DNA of 48,255 nucleotides from CAYSDL01 sp964429875 (GTDB lineage Bacteria > Fidelibacterota > Marinisomatia > SCGC-AAA003-L08 > D37C17). Below, piece by piece: positions 8,764 through 17,133 of the stretch. The position numbers and the translations under genes were made by a program. The DNA is taken from assembly GCA_964429875.1 (NCBI GenBank), contig CAYSDL010000006.1, positions 1 through 48,255 of the forward strand, given 5' to 3'. Position 1 is the stretch's first letter; the number at the start of each line of letters is the position of its first letter. The notes under the pieces are model-generated. The model made no database searches, was not told the origin of the DNA, and saw only the letters and a program-made list of their open reading frames with translations.

Positions 8764-9325
8764 ACAATTTATTCATTTTTATATATTTAATCACTTCATG
8801 ATTCAAGTTTTTTTTATAACTTTCATTTTTAGAATTAATAATTTTTTTTCTAATTTTAGATGAAGAGATATTATAATTGAATTTCTCTATATATTTTATA
8901 TTTTTTAATTTTCTAAATTTATTATTTTTTACCCTATTTGAAACTTTTCTATTAAAACACAAAATATTGATATCTTCTAAGATCTCTTTAAAATTAAACC
9001 AATTATCTATATTGATTAATTGATCGTATCCTATAACCATAGTTAAATCATCTTTATATATATTTTTTAAATATTCAATTGTGTAGTATGTATAGTTTGG
9101 TTTTTTTGATTCAAGTTCAAATTCATCTATTATTATTCTTTTATTATTAAATAATAACTTAAGCATATTTAGCCTATGATTTGCATCAGTAGTTTTAATT
9201 TTATCTAATGAATTTTTATTAGGGATAATAACAAGTTTATCACAATTATCTAAACAAAAATCAACAATCTTTTCATGACCTAAATGTGGGGGATCAAAAG
9301 TACCACCAAAAAAAAATATTTTCAT
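8753..9325 (-). CDS. nadD: Nicotinate-nucleotide adenylyltransferase
   Basis: NadD joins nicotinate mononucleotide and ATP to form deamido-NAD in NAD synthesis. The N-terminal FFGGTFDPPHLGHEKI carries the nucleotidyltransferase GxFDPxHxGH motif at residues 7-18, and ISSSKIRKKI near residue 152 is the counterpart of ISSTxIR. MVIGYDQLINIDNW matches the family's GxDxL/F...W substrate region. Length 190 is normal. Its ATG overlaps the bamD stop in ATGA. The C-terminal third is very lysine- and asparagine-rich, following the base composition of the genome. Confidence 0.93.
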   Translation of the reverse strand: MKIFFFGGTFDPPHLGHEKIVDFCLDNCDKLVIIPNKNSLDKIKTTDANHRLNMLKLLFNNKRIIIDEFELESKKPNYTYYTIEYLKNIYKDDLTMVIGYDQLINIDNWFNFKEILEDINILCFNRKVSNRVKNNKFRKLKNIKYIEKFNYNISSSKIRKKIINSKNESYKKNLNHEVIKYIKMNKLYEY

Positions 9326-10104
9326 TTTATTAATTTCAAGTAATAATCAATTTTTTCATTCTCGTTGAGACTTTCTAATATATTAAATGCTTCTAAATAA
9401 TTTTGTTCATTTTTAAAATCATTTCTATTATTTTCTAAAAAAGAAGTCCCATCATTTTTACTTGTAAATGATTTTAATAAAGATATATTCAATACAGAAG
9501 AGTCAAAATATTCAGAGTCATAGTATTCATTTACAATATGATAAAAATACATTTCAGAAGCTTCATATTCTTTTAATCTTATATACAATTTAGCTGTCTC
9601 ATAATCTTTTTTAGCCAATTTATTTCTTAAACTTTTAATCATAGTTTCTATTTCTGAACTATGTTCTTTCAAATTTCCTTTTTCTAAAAAATATTGTAGT
9701 TTTTCTATAGCAAGATAAGTTCCAGTTTGATCTTTATTGAATTCAAGAGAAAGTTTATAATAACATCTACAAAGTAATAATTCAGATTTATTTACAAATG
9801 GTATTCTTTGGTACGGAGATCTTAAATATTTAGAATACTCTAAAATTGCACTTTCATAGTTCTTAAGATTATACTCACATTCAGCAACATAAAATTGAGA
9901 GTCATTTGCATGTTCAGATAATGGATCATTATATATTATTAGCATAAATTCATCTTTAGCAGCCGTGTATTTTTTTGCGTTAAATTTTTCTAATGCACCA
10001 TTAAAATCTATTTGCGAATAATCAATATCAATTGATGGTTTAGGTGTGCAACTAAATAGCATCACCAAAGAATAAAGGAATAAAAGTTTATATATGTTTA
10101 CCAT
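9322..10104 (-). CDS. bamD: Outer-membrane assembly lipoprotein BamD-like
   Basis: The product starts with a short hydrophobic signal and a lipobox VMLFSC, so it should be lipidated at Cys19. The mature part is built of tetratricopeptide repeats: ALEKFNAKKYTAAKDEFMLII, then ANDSQFYVAECEYNLKNYESAI, and a final pair around KDYETAKLYIRLKEYEAS. Length 260 and this repeat order are those of BamD, which binds BamA and helps insert beta-barrels into the outer membrane. Its neighbourhood of several barrel proteins fits. It overlaps the DUF5683 gene by 7 nt and nadD by 4 nt. Confidence 0.85.
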   Translation of the reverse strand: MVNIYKLLFLYSLVMLFSCTPKPSIDIDYSQIDFNGALEKFNAKKYTAAKDEFMLIIYNDPLSEHANDSQFYVAECEYNLKNYESAILEYSKYLRSPYQRIPFVNKSELLLCRCYYKLSLEFNKDQTGTYLAIEKLQYFLEKGNLKEHSSEIETMIKSLRNKLAKKDYETAKLYIRLKEYEASEMYFYHIVNEYYDSEYFDSSVLNISLLKSFTSKNDGTSFLENNRNDFKNEQNYLEAFNILESLNENEKIDYYLKLIK

Positions 10105-11126
10105 TTTAAATTTAACTGCAAACCTTCCACTTTATTATTATCAATATTATATAATGGTGAAGTATAAAAAGAATTCTCTCCTTTATTATCCTTTCCTAGG
10201 TTAAATAAAAATGAATCTAACATACTTGCTAAATGATTAATAAAAATTAATGTTAAAGCATTTTCTGCATAATCATATTTCTCATTTGATTTAGCCCTTA
10301 AAGTATGTTGATAATAATTTTTATAATTACTTAAAGCCACTTTATACCCATTCTTAACTGATGTCCACCTACAGCTTTCTGATTCAACTAAATTTCCACT
10401 TTCTACATCTAAACATTCATTTACATCTTCCCATCCTGCAAAAAACAGATTATATTTACCAATTCCTTCATAAAAATGATGATCTTTATTTACTACTATA
10501 TTATTAAAAAAATTATCTCCATCTGACATTGTGCAGCCAAACAAATAGTAGTTATCACCTTCATCACATTGGGATGAAAATAATTGGTGTATACTTGAGG
10601 CATCTCTTGTATTACTTGTTACATCGGTCTGCTCATTATAATATTCTATATAATGAGCAGAATACCATGGAGCACAATATCCACTATGTCCATTACTATT
10701 TTCATAGGTAGTATTCAGAATACATGTTTCAGGATTTATCATAGTCTCATAAACTGGATCATTTTCATTTATAAAGGAGTAATAATGATCTACCCAATTT
10801 TCAAAACTCCAATTTTCATTAGCAAATTCTTTATATAAATCTACATAGTAATCACCTTTATTATCATAATCCATTTTATGATTCCACAATAATAATTCAA
10901 TTCCTAAAAAAGCTACGCCTTTTTTCCAATTACCTTGATAGATTTGCCCTGTTCCAGGAATAATAAATGACATTCCCATAGATATAAATTTGTTATTATC
11001 TATTTCAACTATATTATTTTCAGATGAATTATTATAACCATCAAAAAAATTAATTTTATTATATTTAAATATTTGAGAATTAAAACAAAATGAAACGATA
11101 AGCAATATAAAAATAAATTTGTTCAT
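10098..11126 (-). CDS. DUF5683-type secreted or membrane protein
   Basis: From the ATG at 11124-11126 the product has a hydrophobic signal (MNKFIFILLIVSFCFNSQ) and, near residues 48-78, the segment MSFIIPGTGQIYQGNWKKG, followed by a hydrophobic FLGIELLLW. This is the signature of DUF5683 proteins, whose function is unknown. A roughly 180-residue Tyr/Asn-rich section with seven or more cysteines is inserted before the C-terminal half (YQHTLRAKSNEKYDYAEN, then a hydrophobic ALTLIFINHLAS). The frame is open to a TTG at 11153 preceded by GAAGG, so that start cannot be excluded; I prefer the ATG because it begins the signal directly. It overlaps bamD by 7 nt. Confidence 0.6.
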   Translation of the reverse strand: MNKFIFILLIVSFCFNSQIFKYNKINFFDGYNNSSENNIVEIDNNKFISMGMSFIIPGTGQIYQGNWKKGVAFLGIELLLWNHKMDYDNKGDYYVDLYKEFANENWSFENWVDHYYSFINENDPVYETMINPETCILNTTYENSNGHSGYCAPWYSAHYIEYYNEQTDVTSNTRDASSIHQLFSSQCDEGDNYYLFGCTMSDGDNFFNNIVVNKDHHFYEGIGKYNLFFAGWEDVNECLDVESGNLVESESCRWTSVKNGYKVALSNYKNYYQHTLRAKSNEKYDYAENALTLIFINHLASMLDSFLFNLGKDNKGENSFYTSPLYNIDNNKVEGLQLNLKW

Positions 11127-11139
11127 ATTTATAAAAAAT

Positions 11140-14100
11140 TTAATCAAAATCAAATAATACCTTCAAATAGTGTCTTGTATCTGAATTCCATGAATCAGAA
11201 ACTGGGATATGGCATTCATAAGTTAATGCTGTTGGATATGAATAAAAAGAAAATCCATACAATTTTAACTTAAATCCAACTGATTGTTTATAATCTCTGT
11301 ATCTATCCTTTAAATCTTTAATACTCATATGCTCACCATTTATCATCTCAGGATTATTCCATCCATTATACTCTGAGTAAATATCTGGAAAAATATAAGG
11401 TTCAAGTTCATTAGGAATACAGTTATTAACATCCATTGCATCAGGGGATCCATAACATACGGAATTATCTTGCTGTGAGTTTAATCCCAATAAATAATTT
11501 TCTTGACTTTCACTTAAAGTTAGATTATCAGGGATGTTATACGCACCAGAATAAACAATGATTTTTCCTGAGCTTGCTTTACCCATTTGATGAACAAAGC
11601 TAATTGATGCACTATTTAAATAAACAAACCCCATTTTAATTGCTTTTTCAGTGAAAATTGGGATAGACATATCATTTGTTAATATGAACATATTAGGACC
11701 CTGAAGAGTTGGTTCATAAAAAGTATACCCTTTTATTCCTGGCAATCCTCCTCCAAAAAAATACAAAAAATCATCTACACCTTTATTTGTCAGATCCATA
11801 TATTTTATATTATTCGTTAAGGTTATATATTTTTTATTTTTAAATAGAGTCCAATGTTTAGATGCATCTATTTGAATTCTAGCTGTATTATGTGGAGCTA
11901 GATACTCAGAAATAGCACCTAAATTTTCATTTACTCTAAATTCTTCAAAAATATTATTATTTTCATAAGAAATTGATGATTTAACAATAAATCCATTTGA
12001 AGGTAACATACTTCCTAAATAGCTCGGTTTTCTACCATCAAATTCATAATCCAAAGTAATTATATGACCACTATAATAATTATGCGCACCATCTCCTGTT
12101 GTATAATCATTTAGATCTTCTGTTGTTTGTGTTTTAGTAACATTATAAAATTGTCTATACTTAGAAAAAGTATACTTTAACCAAAATTTATGATCTTTAA
12201 AAATAAATTTACTTCCAATATCAGTTGAAAAAAGATGGTATGTATAATCAATATCAAATTTAATACTTGGTATTTCTTGGCCAGAACTATTTATGTATGG
12301 AAAAGTTCGTGACACATTCCGAGTTACAAAATAAAAATTAAAAAAATAACTTAGTTTATATCTATTGTGTTCAAAAAGCATAAATATATCTATATCATCT
12401 TTACTATTAAAACTTGCTCCAGCTAAAACTGTCATTTTGTTTAATAAGTCATTATCAAATAAATATAAGCCTGGTTTTATTGTATTATAGTCATACATTA
12501 TTCTTGGCATAATAAAAGGCCCTGTCATATTTATTTCATAATTTCTAGGCTCTAAACTAAGCCCTGTATTTATAAGATTAGAGCTTGGCCTATTATAATA
12601 ATCCAAATCTTTATATTGATTATCAGAAAAATCAGAACGTGTATTATTACGATTAATTCCTATATTATTTTCAGGAAAAAAGGTATTTGTCTTCAATAAA
12701 GCTATTTTATATCCTCCATCTTCATATAGACTAAACAATATATCTCTATTTTCAGAAACATCAGGCATAAATGCACCACCTGAAACATTTGTTATATATC
12801 CATTTTCGTTATCACTTTTTAAATATAAATTAAAAACTCCAAATTTATCATTTGAACTAATCTCAATACCATTAGAATACGACAGATCTCTTACATCCCA
12901 TTTCTTAGAATCATACAAACCAATTTCATTATTATTTAAATTATAATAATAAATGTTTCTTCCATGATTTTCTACTGCATCAAACAATAGGAGTGAATCT
13001 TTTATTGATAATGAGAAAATCTGCAAACCATTATTAAAATCAGTAATTTGTTGAAATAATGAGAAATCTTTGTTTCCCATTAAAATATTACAAGATCCAT
13101 CATATGTATTTATTGCATAGATTTTTTGATTGTTTTTATCATAAACCGGTGAGAATAACCTTAAATCTTCAGTCAATCTCTCTTCTTCCTCTTCTTCTAT
13201 ATCATAACTATATAAATCAAAAAATTTTGACCCATTTTTATTTGGTTTACTTTTCTTAGAATAGATAATATGATTATCATCAATCCAAGTTGGAGCACTT
13301 TTAATTCCTGATTTTATTTTTTGACTTGATGAATCCTTAAATGAATAAACATATAAAGAAGTTTGACCAAAATAATCATTAGATTTATTTGATAAAAAAG
13401 CAAATTTATTTCCATTTGGAGACCAGACTGGGTGAATATTTGAAGTTCCTTCTATTTCTAACAATTCATAATGAATATTATCTCCTCTATTCATTAATTG
13501 TTTTGAATAAATTAAATTTAATTCATCTTTCCAGTTATTATAAATATCATCTCCAGAAATACCAATAGTATTATTAATAGCTTTATCTATTGAATATGTA
13601 AATGGATTGGATATTGATTTTGTTATACTGTACAATGCTTCTTCTCCAAATTCTTTTACAATATACCTCACTAATGAAAAACCTTGATTATAAATTGATT
13701 CGTTCCCTATTCCTTTTTTTCCAAAAGTATTCATTTCATTATATGTTAATAGATTATCATTTAGAATTCTATCTCTTAAAATCATATCTCTAATAGAGTC
13801 CCAATAGTCATAGTTAGCATCGGCAAACATATATTGAGCTGTTCCTTCAGCAAACCATGGAGGAACTGTAGTATTTGGGATAGGATAGCTTACTATCTTA
13901 TTTGGGTAACCATATAAAACATCTTGCCTTTTTTCTCCTTCGTAATCTAAAATTTGGATATAACTTCCTGGAATGTGTCTAGAATATTTCATTGATGCTC
14001 CTAATTGAACAATATGAACATATTCATGGGTAATTACATCTTGGAGCCATCTATGCGCTCCTCTTAAATCATAGTCCATAGGCTTTCCAGAAATTACAAT

Positions 14101-14382
14101 CTTATTATCAAAAAAATAGGCTCCGCCATTAGAATAGTCATCAACATCTTCAACAATAATTGTTGTTTTCCCATCTGGGATAAAATTATACATATTTGTG
14201 ACCTTAGTGAATACAGCCTCTGCTACATTTGCAACCTCAGCAGCACTTCTTTCTGTTCCTTGATGAAAACAGATTACAAAATGTTCTGTTTCAATTTCCT
14301 TCCAGTTTAATTCAGGATGGTTATACCAGTTTTCTTGAGTTAAAAGGAAACTTGAAATAAATATGAAAAAATAGAGGATCAT
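11140..14382 (-). CDS. Peptidase MA-like / TolB-type propeller / outer-membrane barrel protein
   Basis: A 1080-residue protein with a signal peptide (about 1-16). Residues 25-290 form a peptidase-MA-like gluzincin domain: HEYVH at 119-123 gives two zinc histidines and the catalytic glutamate, and PPWFAEGTAQY (E179) supplies the downstream glutamate. Residues about 300-570 hold WD40/TolB-like blades (HPVWSPNGNKFAFLS, APTWIDDNHIIYS). The last 450 residues are rich in alternating Tyr/aromatic strands and end in FD, like a BamA-type surface-antigen barrel. The zinc site looks intact, so it may be an active surface or periplasmic protease tethered to its own barrel. It overlaps the M6-like gene in ATGA. 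Confidence 0.75.
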   Translation of the reverse strand: MILYFFIFISSFLLTQENWYNHPELNWKEIETEHFVICFHQGTERSAAEVANVAEAVFTKVTNMYNFIPDGKTTIIVEDVDDYSNGGAYFFDNKIVISGKPMDYDLRGAHRWLQDVITHEYVHIVQLGASMKYSRHIPGSYIQILDYEGEKRQDVLYGYPNKIVSYPIPNTTVPPWFAEGTAQYMFADANYDYWDSIRDMILRDRILNDNLLTYNEMNTFGKKGIGNESIYNQGFSLVRYIVKEFGEEALYSITKSISNPFTYSIDKAINNTIGISGDDIYNNWKDELNLIYSKQLMNRGDNIHYELLEIEGTSNIHPVWSPNGNKFAFLSNKSNDYFGQTSLYVYSFKDSSSQKIKSGIKSAPTWIDDNHIIYSKKSKPNKNGSKFFDLYSYDIEEEEEERLTEDLRLFSPVYDKNNQKIYAINTYDGSCNILMGNKDFSLFQQITDFNNGLQIFSLSIKDSLLLFDAVENHGRNIYYYNLNNNEIGLYDSKKWDVRDLSYSNGIEISSNDKFGVFNLYLKSDNENGYITNVSGGAFMPDVSENRDILFSLYEDGGYKIALLKTNTFFPENNIGINRNNTRSDFSDNQYKDLDYYNRPSSNLINTGLSLEPRNYEINMTGPFIMPRIMYDYNTIKPGLYLFDNDLLNKMTVLAGASFNSKDDIDIFMLFEHNRYKLSYFFNFYFVTRNVSRTFPYINSSGQEIPSIKFDIDYTYHLFSTDIGSKFIFKDHKFWLKYTFSKYRQFYNVTKTQTTEDLNDYTTGDGAHNYYSGHIITLDYEFDGRKPSYLGSMLPSNGFIVKSSISYENNNIFEEFRVNENLGAISEYLAPHNTARIQIDASKHWTLFKNKKYITLTNNIKYMDLTNKGVDDFLYFFGGGLPGIKGYTFYEPTLQGPNMFILTNDMSIPIFTEKAIKMGFVYLNSASISFVHQMGKASSGKIIVYSGAYNIPDNLTLSESQENYLLGLNSQQDNSVCYGSPDAMDVNNCIPNELEPYIFPDIYSEYNGWNNPEMINGEHMSIKDLKDRYRDYKQSVGFKLKLYGFSFYSYPTALTYECHIPVSDSWNSDTRHYLKVLFDFD

Positions 14383-17126
14383 AATATTACAATTTTTATA
14401 AGCTTTGATTCTTTTTTATCTGATATTAATTCAGCAAAATAAAGACCAGAATCTAAATTATTTGTATTCCAAGTAATCTCATTATAAGTATTGGGGATTA
14501 AATTTGTGGAATGGAGTTTATCTACTAAAAAACCAGCTGCATCATATATAATTATATGGGCAAAATTTGAATTATGGACAAAAAATCTAAATTTAGTATA
14601 ACCATCCTCAATAGGATTCGGATAATTATAAGTTTTAGACATATCTATTCCTATTTCAGAATCATTAACATTTTCTTGTCTATCAGGGACACCAACTACA
14701 GAAGAAAAATCAGGTGTAGAAAAAGGATTTAACCAATATCCTTTTTCATCATTATAATTAAATTTATAAAGCACATCTCCATTTACTAATGCAGCATATG
14801 ATTCATTTCCCCAATTTGGAACAATATATAAATCAGCATCTTCACTATATAGTGGGATTTCATATAAAATAACTCCCTCATAAGATATAAATGAAATATG
14901 ATCACTATTTTTACAAATTATTTCTGGGGTACCATCATTATCTAATATGTCAGAGATAAGAGGAAAACCATGGAATTCACCATAAACAGGAAAACCATTG
15001 CTTAATACATCATTATTAGAATAATTATAAACTTCTAAATTTCTATTATTAATAATTATTTTTTCATCTAGACCATCATTATCAATATCTCCAAGTGCTA
15101 TTGAACCTGAAATTTCTTCCATATTATTTACACTATAGTAATATCCCATTGGAACATTAGTTGAATATTCATTAATATTTATAACCTGATATTCTGTATC
15201 ATAAAATATTCTGGAATTTTCATCTATTTCATCTGAAAGAAAACATGGATTTAATATATCTGAACAATTTGTTGATCCATCACAATGTTTATAAAGCTGG
15301 TTATCTTTATTATAGTAAATACAATCTATCCCATCATTGCCTATAACTTTAATGTTCTCATCAATAAAAATTTCTTCGTATTGGTAATCATTTTCAACCT
15401 TAGCTTCTATATTATTTTGATGATTAATTCTAATTGAAAGGTTAGAGTCTACATTCGAATCTGTATTAGAATTAGGGACTGATGAATTGCTGAAAGTGAT
15501 CTCATAATTAAATGGCCAATTATTTTCTCCATAATTAATATTTAGATACATATCATGTTCATTGGATAAACCTTCAATCCATCTATTCCAATAATCATAT
15601 CTCCAGCCTTTAGAAATATCAGTAAATATTAAATAGTTTGGGTTCCCAATATTCTTAACTCCATCAGCTTCTTCTAATGAAATAACTCTAGAATCTAAGT
15701 CTCCATTGATTCCAATTGTACCTATATTATTTTCATCGAAATTATTTTCATTTATATGCCAAATTAATATTCCTGCACCAGGTAGACCATAATCATAATT
15801 ATTAACTTTTGTGATAACATTATAATCTTGATCATATTCAAAATAAGATCCATAAGTTTGACTTGTAATCACATCAAAAATATTTTTATAGTTATCATTA
15901 TCTTCAATATAATCACTTGATCCTTCTATCTCATTCGATAAGATACAGTGTGATGAATAATCTCTATAATAATCTATAATACATTCTAGAGATTTATTTT
16001 GTTGAATGATATTGTTTCTTTTCTCTATTAAAAAATATTCATTTTCTGAAATTCTGATTTTATAAATTTTATCTGAAGATTGTGTTATTTGCTGAATCTG
16101 AATTTCTTCATATTGATCTGAGCTAAATAATTGGTCTGTAATATCAATTGTTTCTGTATTTATCCCATTATTATTTCTAGTCCATGGTACAGGTCTAGAT
16201 GGAATAATACCATTCCAATTATAAAATCCTACGTCCATTAAACCAAATTTTCCAACTCTTGTAGTTCCATTTTCAATGTTATACATAGGATGAAATCCAT
16301 AATGATAACCTAATAAGTAAGCAAACAATCCTGTCATGCTTAATTGTATATCACAATAAAAATTATCCAGTTCATTATAGTTTACTAAATCTATAGGAAA
16401 AATATCTTCTATAACATCATAATAAATCCAGTTTAGAGTTTCAGGCATAACAAGTCCTCCATAAAACTCTGAGCCATTAAATAGGTTATTATTTATCCAA
16501 TAATCACTTGGAGTTGAATCTAGCATATCTAAATCAATATATGCACTTTTAATATCATAAATTGTTGGATCAAAATCTTGAGAAGCTTCTTGTCCAAGAC
16601 CCGCATGAAAAACAACAAATAATGTATTTTCATAATTTAGATTTAATTCCTCAATATCATTTTTTGCTATTTCTAATCCATCTGCAAAAAGTAATCCAAT
16701 TTGATCATCAGATGTTGCATAATAGTGCATATTATTATCTAAAGTGTAAGTTGTAGGAAGAATTTGATAATCAAAATCATAGTTTCCATTTGATATTGAC
16801 AAATAATAATTCTTTAATGCTTCAAGTTGTAATTCAAAATAGGTGCGATCGTGCGGAGCTTTATCTAAGAGGAATTGATCTTCATTACACCTATATTTAT
16901 TATTATAATTAATATAATTCAGTTGATTATCTTCTTCATTATCTAAAAATTTTCCATTACCAGAAGTTTCAGGATCGTTATCTTCCTGAAAATCAACCAT
17001 AATACCTACAATATTATTTAAAGATCTATTATTATTATTTGTTTTATATGAATAGATATTTGGATTAATATCTTTCATCCATACTAATTGGAAGAAAAGA
17101 ATTATACTAATAGATATATATTTCAC
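14379..17126 (-). CDS. M6-family metalloprotease homologue with lost zinc motif and T9SS-type C-terminal domain
   Basis: The 915-residue secreted protein starts at a GTG with a signal peptide (about 1-17). Residues 38-180 match the M6 N-terminal region: MVDFQEDNDPETSGNGKF, PHDRTYFELQLEALKNYY and VVFHAGLGQE. Where M6 enzymes have HExxHxxGxxD/H, this one has YLLGY at 270-274 (context GLFAYLLGYHYGFHPMY), so both zinc histidines and the catalytic Glu are gone. An FG-GAP-like GDIDNDGLDE occurs near residue 692. Residues about 835-915 form a sorting domain of the T9SS type A kind (NYPNPIEDG, DSGLYFAELI, final KLIKIVIL). It sits 7 nt after the PorV-like gene, its probable export partner. Function is likely binding or scaffolding, not proteolysis. 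Confidence 0.72.
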   Translation of the reverse strand: MKYISISIILFFQLVWMKDINPNIYSYKTNNNNRSLNNIVGIMVDFQEDNDPETSGNGKFLDNEEDNQLNYINYNNKYRCNEDQFLLDKAPHDRTYFELQLEALKNYYLSISNGNYDFDYQILPTTYTLDNNMHYYATSDDQIGLLFADGLEIAKNDIEELNLNYENTLFVVFHAGLGQEASQDFDPTIYDIKSAYIDLDMLDSTPSDYWINNNLFNGSEFYGGLVMPETLNWIYYDVIEDIFPIDLVNYNELDNFYCDIQLSMTGLFAYLLGYHYGFHPMYNIENGTTRVGKFGLMDVGFYNWNGIIPSRPVPWTRNNNGINTETIDITDQLFSSDQYEEIQIQQITQSSDKIYKIRISENEYFLIEKRNNIIQQNKSLECIIDYYRDYSSHCILSNEIEGSSDYIEDNDNYKNIFDVITSQTYGSYFEYDQDYNVITKVNNYDYGLPGAGILIWHINENNFDENNIGTIGINGDLDSRVISLEEADGVKNIGNPNYLIFTDISKGWRYDYWNRWIEGLSNEHDMYLNINYGENNWPFNYEITFSNSSVPNSNTDSNVDSNLSIRINHQNNIEAKVENDYQYEEIFIDENIKVIGNDGIDCIYYNKDNQLYKHCDGSTNCSDILNPCFLSDEIDENSRIFYDTEYQVININEYSTNVPMGYYYSVNNMEEISGSIALGDIDNDGLDEKIIINNRNLEVYNYSNNDVLSNGFPVYGEFHGFPLISDILDNDGTPEIICKNSDHISFISYEGVILYEIPLYSEDADLYIVPNWGNESYAALVNGDVLYKFNYNDEKGYWLNPFSTPDFSSVVGVPDRQENVNDSEIGIDMSKTYNYPNPIEDGYTKFRFFVHNSNFAHIIIYDAAGFLVDKLHSTNLIPNTYNEITWNTNNLDSGLYFAELISDKKESKLIKIVIL

Positions 17127-17133
17127 TACCAGA

